64,000 nt of DNA, from assembly GCA_027490995.1 (NCBI GenBank), contig JAIXWY010000008.1:62001-126000 (forward strand), read 5' to 3'. Below are positions 7,787-15,426 of this stretch, piece after piece. The notes beneath the pieces were generated by a model. That model saw nothing but the letters and a program-made list of their open reading frames with translations, was not told where the DNA came from and ran no database searches. The stretch is from Opitutaceae bacterium. GTDB taxonomy: Bacteria; Verrucomicrobiota; Verrucomicrobiia; Opitutales; Opitutaceae. Each line of letters opens with the position of its first letter. The stretch's first letter is position 1. Both the position numbers and the translations under genes were made by a program.

Positions 7787-8830
7787 ATGCGGGATCCCGG
7801 TTTGCAGCAGCCTGTGTTGGTCACCGGAGGAACTGGCTTTCTCGGCCGGCGCCTCGTGGAGCGCCTGTTGGCGCAGGGCCGGCGCGTGGTGGTGTTGAGC
7901 CGTACGCGTCCCGCTGACCTTGAGGCGCGGGGCGTGCGCTGGATCGGGGCGGCCATCGAAGATAGCGCCGCGGTGCAGGCGGCATGCGCGGGGTGCGGCA
8001 CGGTGTTCCACGTCGCCGCCCGGGTCGGGGTGTGGGGCCCGCGCGACGCATTTTTCCGGGCCAACGTCTTAGGGACCCGTGCCGTGATCGCCGGTTGTCG
8101 CGCCGGTGGGGTGTCTCGGCTCATCCACACCAGCAGCCCAAGCGTAGTCTACAACGGGCGGGCCCTCTCCGGCGTCGATGAGTCCGTCCCGCTTACGACC
8201 GATTGTCCCAGTGCCTACCCGCTGACCAAGGCGCAGGCCGAGCGTGACGTGCTGGCAGCCAACGGCGCGGCCCTGCGGACGGTCGCGTTGCGGCCGCACT
8301 TGATCTGGGGGCCGGGCGATCCGCACCTCGTCCCACGGCTGCTGGCGCGGGCGCGGGCTGGACGGCTCTGGATTGTCGGTGACGGCACCAATCGGGTGGA
8401 CCTGGTCCACGTGGAGAACGCCGTCGACGCCCACCTCGCGGCGGAGCGTGCCTTGCTGGATCCCGCGTCACCGGCGGCGGGGCGGGCGTATTTTATCACC
8501 AACGGCGAACCCGTGGTGTTGTGGGATTGGATCAATGCCTTGCTTTCGGCGCTGGGAGAGGCGCCGGTGCGCCGGAGGATTTCCCACCCGCTCGCCCGGC
8601 AGGCCGGGATGCTGGCAGAGCTCGTGTGGCGTGGGTTCGGCTTGGCGGGAGAGCCGCCGATGACGCGTTTCGTGGCGGATGAACTCGCCAAGGACCATTG
8701 GTTCTCGATCGACGCGGCGCGGCGTGACCTCGGTTACGAACCGCGCATGACGATGGCGCAGGGCACGGCGCAGCTCGTCGCGGCCCTGCGCGGCGAGGCG
8801 GCGGCGACCGACCGCGCGCGCGGAGCCTGA
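7787..8830 (+). CDS. NAD-dependent epimerase/dehydratase (3-beta-HSD-like extended SDR)
   Basis: The 347-residue extended SDR has the Rossmann motif VTGGTGFLGRRLVE (GxxGxxG) at residues about 12-25, VFHVAARVGVWG, a catalytic Ser in HTSSPSVVYNG, and the YxxxK pair in AYPLTKAQAE. The 'SPSVVYNG' and 'DLVHVENAVDAHL' blocks resemble 3-beta-hydroxysteroid dehydrogenase/isomerase-type proteins, which in bacteria act on sterol-like or nucleotide-sugar substrates. The exact substrate is not readable. The stop codon at 8828-8830 abuts the stop of the convergent symporter gene with no intervening base. Confidence 0.85.
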   Translation: MRDPGLQQPVLVTGGTGFLGRRLVERLLAQGRRVVVLSRTRPADLEARGVRWIGAAIEDSAAVQAACAGCGTVFHVAARVGVWGPRDAFFRANVLGTRAVIAGCRAGGVSRLIHTSSPSVVYNGRALSGVDESVPLTTDCPSAYPLTKAQAERDVLAANGAALRTVALRPHLIWGPGDPHLVPRLLARARAGRLWIVGDGTNRVDLVHVENAVDAHLAAERALLDPASPAAGRAYFITNGEPVVLWDWINALLSALGEAPVRRRISHPLARQAGMLAELVWRGFGLAGEPPMTRFVADELAKDHWFSIDAARRDLGYEPRMTMAQGTAQLVAALRGEAAATDRARGA

Positions 8831-10171
8831 TCAGGACGTCGTGGGACCCGCTGCGCCGGCTTTGGCGTCGGCGCGCTTGACCTGTTCATCGACAATGACG
8901 GCGGTGACCGCGTCGCAGCCGACATTCGTCATGGTGCGGAGCATATCGAGGAAACGATCCGCGCCGAGTACGATGCCGATGCCGGCGGGCGGGATACCGA
9001 ACGTGGCGAGCAGGCCGGCGATCAGCGGCAGGGAGCCGCCGGGGATGCCGGCGACAGCGACCGCACTGATTACGCTCAGCAGCAGGAGCGTGATCTGCTG
9101 GCTGAAAGACAGATCGATGCCGAAGACCTGGGCGACGAAGAGCACGACGCAGCCCTCGTAGAGGGCGGTGCCGCTCATGTTCATCGTGGTACCTAGCGGC
9201 AGCACGAAGCCGGCGGTGGACGACGAGACTCCCAGCCGCTCCTTGGCGACCGCCAAGGCGGTGGGGAGCGACGCGTTGCTTGAACTGGTGGAGAACGCCG
9301 TGACCAGCAGCGCCTTGATCTCGCGGAAGAAGGCGAGCGGCGACCACCGCGTCCACAGCTTCAGGAATAGGCTCATGGAGCCAAACAAATGGAACAGCAG
9401 GACACTGGCGCAGCCGACGACGAAGACCCCGAGGGCAATGATGATGTCGACGCCGATCTTGATGATGACGCTGTAGATCATCGCCGGAACCGCGTACGGG
9501 GCCAGCCGCAGGGCGAAGTGGACGATCCCGGTCATTAACTCCGTCACGAGGTCTAACCCGCGTTGCAGCTTCCCCCGGTTTTCCTCCGACAGCTGCGTGC
9601 CGGCGGCGCCGACCAGCAGGGCGAAGAGAATGAGCGGCAGCACGTCACCGATGAGATTGCGCTGCTGGCCGACCACGGCGCCGAAGAGATTCTTTGGCAT
9701 GAACATCTCGACTACCGAGGACAGGCTCATGTCGGGTTGGCTGGCGCTGGTGGCGACGTGTTTTTGGGCGGCGCCTCCGAACTCCTCGAGCAGCCGAGCC
9801 TTCGCGCCAGCATCCAGGTGATTGCCGGGCTGGAGGAAATTCATCATCAGCAACCCCAGCGCCACGCCGAGGGCCATGTTCAGGAAGAACAGCGAGAACG
9901 TCCGGCCGGCGAGTGGCCCGAGGCGATCGAGGCGGCCCAGCTGGACGACGCCCGAGGCGAGGGAGGCGAAGACCAAAGGGATAACGACAAAGAAGAGGAT
10001 GCGCAGGAAGATTTGGCCGATGGGATCGAGGACGGCGCTGGAGAACCGGCGGGCCGCGGCGAGAAACCCGGGCGAGATCTGGCCGATAGCGAGGGAGATC
10101 GCGGCGGCGACGATGCCGACGACGAGGCCAAGGAGGATGCGATTGGCGAGCTTTTGGGGCGTGGCGGCCAT
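8831..10171 (-). CDS. Dicarboxylate/amino acid:cation symporter (DAACS family)
   Basis: The 446-residue polytopic inner-membrane protein matches the GltPh/GltP/DctA family. The hairpin HP1 reads STSSSNASLP, TM7 reads LPLGTTMNMSGTALYEG, HP2 has GIPGGSLP, and TM8 has GADRFLDMLRTMTNVGCD. In TM8 the positions equivalent to GltPh Asp390, Asp394, Arg397, Asn401 and Asp405 are all kept; the Arg favours an acidic side-chain substrate. In TM7 the NMDGT motif reads NMSGT, so the Asp312 equivalent, a sodium-site ligand, is Ser. A roughly 60-residue loop (about residues 105-165) after TM3 is long. The ATG ending at 10171 is preferred over a longer N-terminus without membrane character. Confidence 0.9.
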   Translation of the reverse strand: MAATPQKLANRILLGLVVGIVAAAISLAIGQISPGFLAAARRFSSAVLDPIGQIFLRILFFVVIPLVFASLASGVVQLGRLDRLGPLAGRTFSLFFLNMALGVALGLLMMNFLQPGNHLDAGAKARLLEEFGGAAQKHVATSASQPDMSLSSVVEMFMPKNLFGAVVGQQRNLIGDVLPLILFALLVGAAGTQLSEENRGKLQRGLDLVTELMTGIVHFALRLAPYAVPAMIYSVIIKIGVDIIIALGVFVVGCASVLLFHLFGSMSLFLKLWTRWSPLAFFREIKALLVTAFSTSSSNASLPTALAVAKERLGVSSSTAGFVLPLGTTMNMSGTALYEGCVVLFVAQVFGIDLSFSQQITLLLLSVISAVAVAGIPGGSLPLIAGLLATFGIPPAGIGIVLGADRFLDMLRTMTNVGCDAVTAVIVDEQVKRADAKAGAAGPTTS

Positions 10172-10364
10172 GGGAGTAGCAAGGACGCAAGCGCGCCGGG
10201 TGAGGGGAGTCGAACGCGAAGTGACGGGGAGGGGCCTGCGGACCGTCGCCCGTGGCTCGGGCCCGCCTGCCCCCCGGATCGATTGGCCGGGGATGTGGTG
10301 AATAAGTTCCCATTGCCAAGGCTCTCCGGTGGGCCGAACCTGCGGGAGCGACGATGAGCGATCC

Positions 10365-11300
10365 ATGCAAGCCGACCCCTTCACCGGCCGACCCACGCGG
10401 GTCCGGGGCTCCCGCCTCCCCGGAGCCGACGAACAAACCGCTCTTCAGCACGATCACGAGCGAGGACTGGAAACGCTCGCTCGCCTCCGCGCGGCAGCGG
10501 AGGGCGTCGGCTTCGGAACGGATCCGGACGACGATCTCGTCCTCTCGGCCGAAGACGGACTGAGCCTCCTCGCGGGGGCGGATGCGCTGTGGAGTGAGTT
10601 GGATGCGGCGCTGGGGGCGTTTCGCGCGTGGGTGCCGCTCGTGTCGTTGGGACAATTCGGTTTCCCGGAAGACGCAGAAGATCCCTTTGGTGAAGGCAGC
10701 ACGCGGCTCCGAAGGATCGGGAGCGGTGTGGAGGCCTCTGCGTTTCAGGCCGAGGACGGCTCCATCTACAAATTTTTCCTGCCACGCGAAGGCGGGCGGA
10801 TCGGCGGCAGCTTCACGTTTGTGCGCGACGGGCACGAAGTCGCGTTTCGGGCCGAGGCGAGCCTTGGCAGCTACCGGGCGCTCTTTGAAAAGCTCCACCT
10901 CATCCTGTCCTTGGGCGGCATGCCCACCGAAGTGGTGGGACTGACCCCGGAAGGCGTCTTGGTGGTCAAGCAGACTGCGGGTGAGCGCCTACCGGAAAAC
11001 CTCGACACGTCGGCGCTGCTGCCGGCTGGCTTGATCCCGATCCCCTCGCGCTTCCTGCGCGCGCAGCGGGATCACCCGCGGCTGTGGTTTCAGGGCGGTG
11101 CACCGTGGCTGGTGGCGGACCTGCACGCGAAGAACCTCGTGCGAGCGGCGGATGGGAGCCTGCGAGTGATTGACCTCCTCGCCGCGCCGATGCCCCGGCG
11201 CCAGTTTGCGGGCGAACCCCTGCTCGCGAGCTGGCTGGACCGCGTGGCGCGGGACCCGCAGGCGGGTCTCTTGGAGGCAGTGCCTGACGACGAACTCTAG
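10365..11300 (+). CDS. Kinase-like fold protein of unknown function; 5' end ambiguous
   Basis: From the ATG at 10365 the protein has 311 residues and no recognised family name. The C-terminal 200 residues have kinase/APH-like features: a Gly-rich loop RIGSGVEASAFQAEDG (about 117-132), a Lys in SIYKFF (Lys136), a catalytic-loop-like VADLHAKNLV (Asp252, Asn257), and VIDLL (Asp270) at the DFG-like position. The loop aligns with the APH motif HGDLHPGNVL, except that the first His is Val. The family is inferred, not confirmed. The 5' end is uncertain: a GTG at 10329 is in frame, but the best ribosome binding site (GGGAG, 10345-10349) serves an ATG at 10354 in another frame. That frame stays open to 10563, which suggests either a frameshift near 10480-10500 or an alternative short ORF. 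The 3' end is convergent with the peroxiredoxin gene. Confidence 0.6.
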   Translation: MQADPFTGRPTRVRGSRLPGADEQTALQHDHERGLETLARLRAAAEGVGFGTDPDDDLVLSAEDGLSLLAGADALWSELDAALGAFRAWVPLVSLGQFGFPEDAEDPFGEGSTRLRRIGSGVEASAFQAEDGSIYKFFLPREGGRIGGSFTFVRDGHEVAFRAEASLGSYRALFEKLHLILSLGGMPTEVVGLTPEGVLVVKQTAGERLPENLDTSALLPAGLIPIPSRFLRAQRDHPRLWFQGGAPWLVADLHAKNLVRAADGSLRVIDLLAAPMPRRQFAGEPLLASWLDRVARDPQAGLLEAVPDDEL

Positions 11301-11329
11301 CGCGTCGACCGTCGCGCGGGGCGAGCGGT

Positions 11330-11854
11330 TCAGCCGCCGGATTGCGACAGGAACGCGAGGATGTCCTCGGCCTGCTTGGTCGTGGCTCCCTTGTGGTCAG
11401 CGTAGACGATCTTGCCGTCCTGAATCAGGTAAGCCTGTCGACTGGCCATCGTCCGCATCACGCTCCGGGCACCGAAGGCCTTGATGACGGTGAGGTCCTC
11501 GTCCGCGAGCAGCGTGAACGGCAGGTTATACTTTTCCTTGAAGGCCCGTTGAGCTTCGACCGAGTCGGAGCTGACGCCGATGATCGCCACGCCCTTGGCG
11601 CTGAGATCGGCGTAGGCGTCGCGCAGCGAGCAGCCCTGCTTCGTGCACCCCGGTGTGTCGGCGCGCGGGTAGAAGTAGACCAGCGTGTACCGATTGGCCT
11701 TGTAGACGGAGCCGAGGTCCAGCGTGGCGCCCGTCTCGGTCTTGGCGGAAACGATCGGAGCGGGAGAACCGACCGTCAGCGGATCGGCGAGGGCGAGGAA
11801 GGGAAACATGGCGAGACCAAGCAGGGTGGTGAAGGCGAGGCGGAAACGGCTCAT
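11330..11854 (-). CDS. Exported peroxiredoxin (AhpC/TSA, BCP/PrxQ-like)
   Basis: This 174-residue thioredoxin-fold peroxidase has a signal peptide (MSRFRLAFTTLLGLAMFPFLALA), so it probably acts in the periplasm. The active site reads YPRADTPGCTKQGCSLRDAY. The first Cys is the peroxidatic residue, and a second Cys five residues later is the spacing of PrxQ/BCP proteins that form an intramolecular disulphide. The conserved Thr two residues before the peroxidatic Cys and an Arg in FGARSVMRT are present. It would reduce H2O2 or organic peroxides using a thioredoxin-like donor. No dedicated reductase is adjacent. Confidence 0.9.
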   Translation of the reverse strand: MSRFRLAFTTLLGLAMFPFLALADPLTVGSPAPIVSAKTETGATLDLGSVYKANRYTLVYFYPRADTPGCTKQGCSLRDAYADLSAKGVAIIGVSSDSVEAQRAFKEKYNLPFTLLADEDLTVIKAFGARSVMRTMASRQAYLIQDGKIVYADHKGATTKQAEDILAFLSQSGG

Positions 11855-11947
11855 GCGAAGACCGTAATGGCGATGTCCTCACGGCGCAAGGTCCGCCCGA
11901 CGCTCGGGGTTGCGGAATGCTTGCGTTAAAAAGGGAGCTTGCGTTTG

Positions 11948-12064
11948 CCGGCGTTCGGGCATTCCGTGTCGCAGTCGTTAGAGAACAGCGTTAGGTGACA
12001 GTATCTGGTGAGTCGTTAGCCGAGCAAGTAGCTTGGAGGATGATTTCGAAACCCGGCGTTCGGG
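11948..12064 (+). repeat. 12-bp direct repeat in the leader of the RRM gene
   Basis: The sequence CCGGCGTTCGGG occurs at 11948-11959 and again at 12053-12064, 105 bases apart start to start. A 9-mer, GCTTGCGTT, is also repeated at 11919-11927 and 11937-11945, and AGTCGTTAG occurs twice in the same leader. These lie in the 251-base gap between the peroxiredoxin start and the RRM protein start. They could be part of a regulatory leader or a protein-binding site. No function is established. Confidence 0.45.
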
Positions 12065-12105
12065 AACGGACTGGCAGCGGACGGGTGATCTACGAAACAT
12101 CAAAC

Positions 12106-12480
12106 ATGAGTAACTCCAAACTGTACGTCGGTAACATGTCGTTCAAGACCTCCGAAGACGAACTGCGCCAGCATTTCGGCCAATTCGGTTCCGTCACGGA
12201 CGTCTATGTCGCCATGGACAAGATGACCGGCCGCCCGCGCGGCTTTGCCTTCGTCACGATGGGCACGCCCGAAGAGGCGAAGCTCGCCGCTGAGAAGTCC
12301 AATGGCGTCGACCTCGGTGGTCGCCCCCTGACCGTCAATGAAGCCCGCCCGAAGGAAGAGTCCGGTGGCCGTGGCTTCGGTGGTGGTGGCGGCGGCGGTG
12401 GCCGTGGCTTCGGTGGTGGCGGCGGTGGCGGTGGCGGTGGCCGTGGTGGCTACGGCGAGCGCCGCGAGCGTCGCTACTAA
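12106..12480 (+). CDS. RRM-domain RNA-binding protein with Gly-rich tail
   Basis: The 124-residue protein begins [12 protein letters not shown], where LYVGNM is RNP2, and has RGFAFVTM (RNP1, K/R-G-F-A/G-F-V-x-F-like) near residue 46. The RRM spans about residues 4-82. The tail is almost entirely Gly, Arg and Phe (RGFGGGGGG repeats) and ends RRERRY. This matches the bacterial 'glycine-rich RRM' proteins common in cyanobacteria and Verrucomicrobia, thought to act as RNA chaperones, often induced by cold. The ATG at 12106 is chosen because RNP2 then sits at the usual distance. The long leader carries repeats, and a strong terminator follows 42 bases after the stop. Confidence 0.92.
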   Translation: MSNSKLYVGNMSFKTSEDELRQHFGQFGSVTDVYVAMDKMTGRPRGFAFVTMGTPEEAKLAAEKSNGVDLGGRPLTVNEARPKEESGGRGFGGGGGGGGRGFGGGGGGGGGGRGGYGERRERRY

Positions 12481-12521
12481 TCCGCTCACCAGCGGATCCT
12501 GACACCTTCTGTGTCCTTTTC

Positions 12522-12550
12522 GCGGGGAGCCTCGGCTCCCCGCTTTTTTT
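12522..12550 (+). terminator. Rho-independent terminator after the RRM gene
   Basis: A 9-bp perfect GC-rich stem, GCGGGGAGC (12522-12530) and GCTCCCCGC (12535-12543), closes the tetraloop CTCG and is followed directly by seven T (12544-12550). A weaker 6-bp hairpin (TCCGCT/AGCGGA, 12481-12496) precedes it. This is the clearest terminator in the window. Confidence 0.92.
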
Positions 12551-12631
12551 GTGCCCGTGGGATCCCTAGGCGAACTCGGCTGTCGGGAGGGGTTGAATTC
12601 TGCATCTTAGCTGCTTATCTCCCTTCCCATC

Positions 12632-13141
12632 ATGCGCGCGTTTCGAGGATTGCTGGTGCTGGTACTTTCGCTCTCGTGGACTGCGGTTCCGCTGCTGGCG
12701 CAGCGGGAGAAGCTGCCTCCCGAGGACCTTGAGATCGTGGAAAAGCGCTGGCCGGAGGCCAAGCGCACCTCCACCGGTCTGCGCAGCGTAATCCTCAAGC
12801 CTGGCAGTGGCCCCCGGCCCAAGAAGGGGGACGTCGTCAAGGTGCTCTACACGGGCATGCTGCTCAATGGCACGGTCTTCGATCAGGCAAAGGATCCCGC
12901 CAAGCCGTTCACCGTTCGCATCGGCCGGGGCCATGTGATCGAAGGTTGGGAAGAGGGACTGCAGCTGCTCACCGTCGGGGAGCGCCGGCTCCTCATCGTT
13001 CCCCACGAGCTGGCTTATGGAACGCGGGGTAGCCCGCCGAAGATTCCCCGCCGGGCCACGCTTCTCTTCGAAGTGGAGCTGTTGGCGCTGGAGCCGGCAC
13101 AGCCGATCGGCACGTCTGCGACTTCGGCGGCGACGCCGTGA
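12632..13141 (+). CDS. Exported FKBP-type peptidyl-prolyl isomerase
   Basis: The 169-residue protein has a signal peptide (MRAFRGLLVLVLSLSWTAVPLLA) and one FKBP domain at about residues 50-155. Family features are KKGDVVKVLYTGML (the VxVHYTG block), GTVFDQA (FDSS-like), VIEGWEEGL, and the closing ATLLFEVELLAL. The usual Asp of 'FDSS' is kept and both Ser are changed. It should speed proline isomerisation during folding of exported proteins. The Ala-rich C-terminal tail (SATSAATP) is non-conserved. Its stop codon directly abuts the stop of the convergent rarD gene. Confidence 0.9.
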   Translation: MRAFRGLLVLVLSLSWTAVPLLAQREKLPPEDLEIVEKRWPEAKRTSTGLRSVILKPGSGPRPKKGDVVKVLYTGMLLNGTVFDQAKDPAKPFTVRIGRGHVIEGWEEGLQLLTVGERRLLIVPHELAYGTRGSPPKIPRRATLLFEVELLALEPAQPIGTSATSAATP

Positions 13142-14089
13142 TCAGGGGGCCGCTGGCTCAGCGGTCGGCGCGGCGCGTGGGCGTTGCGAAATCAACGCAT
13201 CGGCGCTGTAGAGCGCCAGTCCCACCCAAATGAGGGCGAAGGCCGCAGCTCGTTCCGTCGTGAAGGGTTCACGAAACCACAGCCATCCGATCAGGAACTG
13301 ACAGCTCGGAGCGAGGTACTGCAGAAGCCCGAGGGTGACCATGCGCAGGCGGCGCGCTGCGACCCCAAATAACAGCAGTGGAATCGCCGTCACCACCCCG
13401 GTGCTGAGCACCAGTAGGGTCGTCGGGAGGTCGCTGTGTCCGAGAGCGCCTTCGTGGTGTGCTGCTTTCCACAGGAGCCACCCGGCCGCGACCGGAGCGA
13501 GCAGGGAGGTCTCCACCGTGAGGCCCAACATGGGACCCAGTGGCGACTTCTTCCTAAGCAAACCGTAGAATCCAAAGCTGGCGGCGAGACCGAGCGCGAT
13601 CCACGGAAAGTGCCCAAGTCGCCAGATCAGCAGGCCGACGCCCGCGGCTGCCACGATCACCGCCGCCCGTTGGAGCGGGCGCAGGGATTCACCTAGCACC
13701 ACCCGCCCGAGGACCACGTTGAGGATTGGGACCAGGAAGTAACCGAGGCTGCACTCAATGACCTGACCGGCCTGGACGCCCCAGACATAGATCAGCCAAT
13801 TCATGGTGAGCAGCGATGCGCTCAGAAGGTTGATCCCCCAATCCCGGGGGGATCGCAGGGCGGCCCGGAACGCCGCGCCTTGTCCGCAGGCGACGAGGAT
13901 CGGGAGCAGGAAAGCGAGAGACCAGACGTGGCGATGGGCGATCAGTTCGACCGCATCGACCGATCCCAGCAGGCGCCAGAACAGGGGGACGATGCCCCAG
14001 AGTAGGTAGCACCCGGCCGCGGCGAGGACCCCCTTGGCGGGAAGGGAGAACGCGGAGGAGGGCGTTCGGTTCGGCGGGAGTGAGGACAA
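13142..14089 (-). CDS. rarD: RarD-type EamA-family transporter
   Basis: The 315-residue inner-membrane protein has about ten hydrophobic segments arranged as two EamA halves. The N-terminal block GCYLLWGIVPLFWRLLG with ELIAHRHVWS, and GYFLVPILNVVLGRVVLGE further on, are characteristic of RarD (the 'GxxxWGxxPxYxK...ELxxHRxxWS' region). RarD proteins are drug/metabolite-transporter superfamily members whose substrate is not firmly known. The 14089 start gives a short polar N-terminus before the first membrane segment. The gene converges with the FKBP gene with no gap. Confidence 0.9.
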   Translation of the reverse strand: MSSLPPNRTPSSAFSLPAKGVLAAAGCYLLWGIVPLFWRLLGSVDAVELIAHRHVWSLAFLLPILVACGQGAAFRAALRSPRDWGINLLSASLLTMNWLIYVWGVQAGQVIECSLGYFLVPILNVVLGRVVLGESLRPLQRAAVIVAAAGVGLLIWRLGHFPWIALGLAASFGFYGLLRKKSPLGPMLGLTVETSLLAPVAAGWLLWKAAHHEGALGHSDLPTTLLVLSTGVVTAIPLLLFGVAARRLRMVTLGLLQYLAPSCQFLIGWLWFREPFTTERAAAFALIWVGLALYSADALISQRPRAAPTAEPAAP

Positions 14090-14170
14090 GAAGCGATCCT
14101 CTTGGGCCTCAGACGGAAGGTCAAACCGTCGCTCCCGCTCGCGCCAGGCTGCCCAGCCCCGACCGGTGCG

Positions 14171-14434
14171 TTATCGCCGGGGTGCCGCCGGCCCCAGGCC
14201 GAACTTCTCCGCGAACTCCTTGGTCGCGATTTCCCTAGCCCTGCGAGGCTCCACGGCCTCCGGGCCGGCCTGCAATTCCCCCATCCGGCGGGCAATCCAG
14301 CGCAGGCGGAACTCGGTTTCCGTTTCGGCAGCGATCGCCGGACTCGGCTTGGGCTTCTTGTTGCTGGAGCAGGCGGGTCCAAGCAGCAGGAGCGGGGCAA
14401 GGGCCAGAAGGAGCGCGGCGGGGGTACGCTTCAT
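14171..14434 (-). CDS. Small hypothetical lipoprotein
   Basis: This is an 87-residue predicted lipoprotein. The signal MKRTPAALLLALAPLLLLGPAC ends in the lipobox LGPAC, so the mature protein would start at Cys22 and be anchored in a membrane. The mature part is short, charged and helical (RLRWIARRMGELQAG, then REIATKEFAEKFGL), without a recognised domain. I chose the ATG ending at 14434; six extra residues upstream would push the signal out of place. The gene is divergent from the GspB-like gene and lies 81 bases upstream of rarD on the same strand. Confidence 0.7.
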   Translation of the reverse strand: MKRTPAALLLALAPLLLLGPACSSNKKPKPSPAIAAETETEFRLRWIARRMGELQAGPEAVEPRRAREIATKEFAEKFGLGPAAPRR

Positions 14435-14443
14435 GGTAAAAAA

Positions 14444-14464
14444 CGTCTCCAAAAGTTTGAGACG
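14444..14464. promoter_or_regulatory. Inverted repeat between divergent lipoprotein and GspB-like genes
   Basis: CGTCTC (14444-14449) and GAGACG (14459-14464) form a perfect 6-bp inverted repeat with a 9-base A/T-rich spacer, inside an unusually A/T-rich 87-base divergent gap (14435-14521) in an otherwise very GC-rich region. It could be an operator or part of the leader hairpin of the lipoprotein mRNA. Evidence is positional only. Confidence 0.35.
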
Positions 14465-14521
14465 AAGAGTTCGTTCTTTTGAGTTTCGATTTTTTTGGGA
14501 TTACCTCAAGCTTCCTTACGC

Positions 14522-15400
14522 ATGCCTGAGGAGACTCCTCCCCAACCTGCTTCTGTGTCCAGCGAGACACCCCGGGAGGCTAACCCGGCTAACCCGGCTG
14601 CTCCGGCGGGCGAGAGGGTGAAGCCGCGTCTTGGGCTCACCTTGCGTACCCCGGCCGCCCCGCCGCCGGCCGCTCCAGCCGCCCCGCCTGCGGCGCCAAG
14701 TCCCTCCGTGCCGCCCACTCCTGCCGCGCCACCCCCGCCGGATGCGCCGGCGGGTGCCGCCCCCGCGGACAGGACGCTGCCGTCGGCCGTGGCCCCGGCA
14801 TCGGCGGAGGAAGGGGTGCCCGGTGGCATCGTGATCCCGCTTTTTCGCGACGGTTCCGAGTCTCGTAAAACGACCCTCGCCTTCATCGTTTTTGCGGCCG
14901 TGGTGGTGTTTGGCGGCGGTGTCTCGGTGATCTGGCTTCTCATGCGGCCGTCGCCCCCGGAGGCGACCGCAAAGGCCTCCCTCGGCGTTTCCCCGGTGGC
15001 CACGAGCGAGGAGCTCCTGATCGTCCCGGCGGCGGTCAAGGAGGCGCCCGTTTCCGCCGCCCCGGCGCCGTCACCCACGGGGAGCGGTCCGGTCGATCTC
15101 CTCGCGCTCGGCCCGCCCCCTAGTTCCCACGAGGCGGAGGGGGACCTGGCTTCGCCGCGTACGTTCCGTGTGATCCCCGAACCGGGCGCTCACCCGGACG
15201 TGATTCGTTTTGTCCAAGAGGCCAAGGTTTCCGGGGTATCGCCCGGGAATCCGCCGCGCGCCTTGATCAACGGTCGCCTGGTCCGTGGGGGCGCCTTGGT
15301 GGAGCCCGCGTTGGGCATTGTGTTCCTCGGGCTTGATCCCACCCGCCGTGCGCTGATTTTTCGCAGCGCAAAGGGCGACGTGGTGCGGCTCGAGTACTGA
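14522..15400 (+). CDS. Pro/Ala-rich single-pass membrane protein, GspB-like C-terminus
   Basis: The 292-residue protein has a Pro/Ala-rich cytoplasmic N-terminus (about residues 1-115), one transmembrane helix (TTLAFIVFAAVVVFGGGVSV, about 118-137), a second Pro/Ala-rich linker, and a compact C-terminal domain from about residue 220. That domain contains RALINGRLVRGGALVEPALG and ends with a beta strand, GDVVRLEY. The order of cytosolic tail, one TM, Pro-rich linker and an 'INGxxVxxGxxV...GDVVRL' domain resembles GspB/PulB-type proteins of type II secretion and pilus machines. No other secretion gene is nearby, so this assignment is tentative. The start at 14522 is chosen over 14495, which adds nine non-conserved residues. 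Confidence 0.6.
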   Translation: MPEETPPQPASVSSETPREANPANPAAPAGERVKPRLGLTLRTPAAPPPAAPAAPPAAPSPSVPPTPAAPPPPDAPAGAAPADRTLPSAVAPASAEEGVPGGIVIPLFRDGSESRKTTLAFIVFAAVVVFGGGVSVIWLLMRPSPPEATAKASLGVSPVATSEELLIVPAAVKEAPVSAAPAPSPTGSGPVDLLALGPPPSSHEAEGDLASPRTFRVIPEPGAHPDVIRFVQEAKVSGVSPGNPPRALINGRLVRGGALVEPALGIVFLGLDPTRRALIFRSAKGDVVRLEY

Positions 15401-15426
15401 CGGGTACCGTCGGAGTCGGAGGGTGT

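Noticed and set aside
10354..10563. Separate 69-codon gene with a good ribosome binding site
   Set aside because: Its second half is Ser/Arg-rich and looks like an off-frame reading of the kinase-like protein; kept only as evidence for a possible frameshift.
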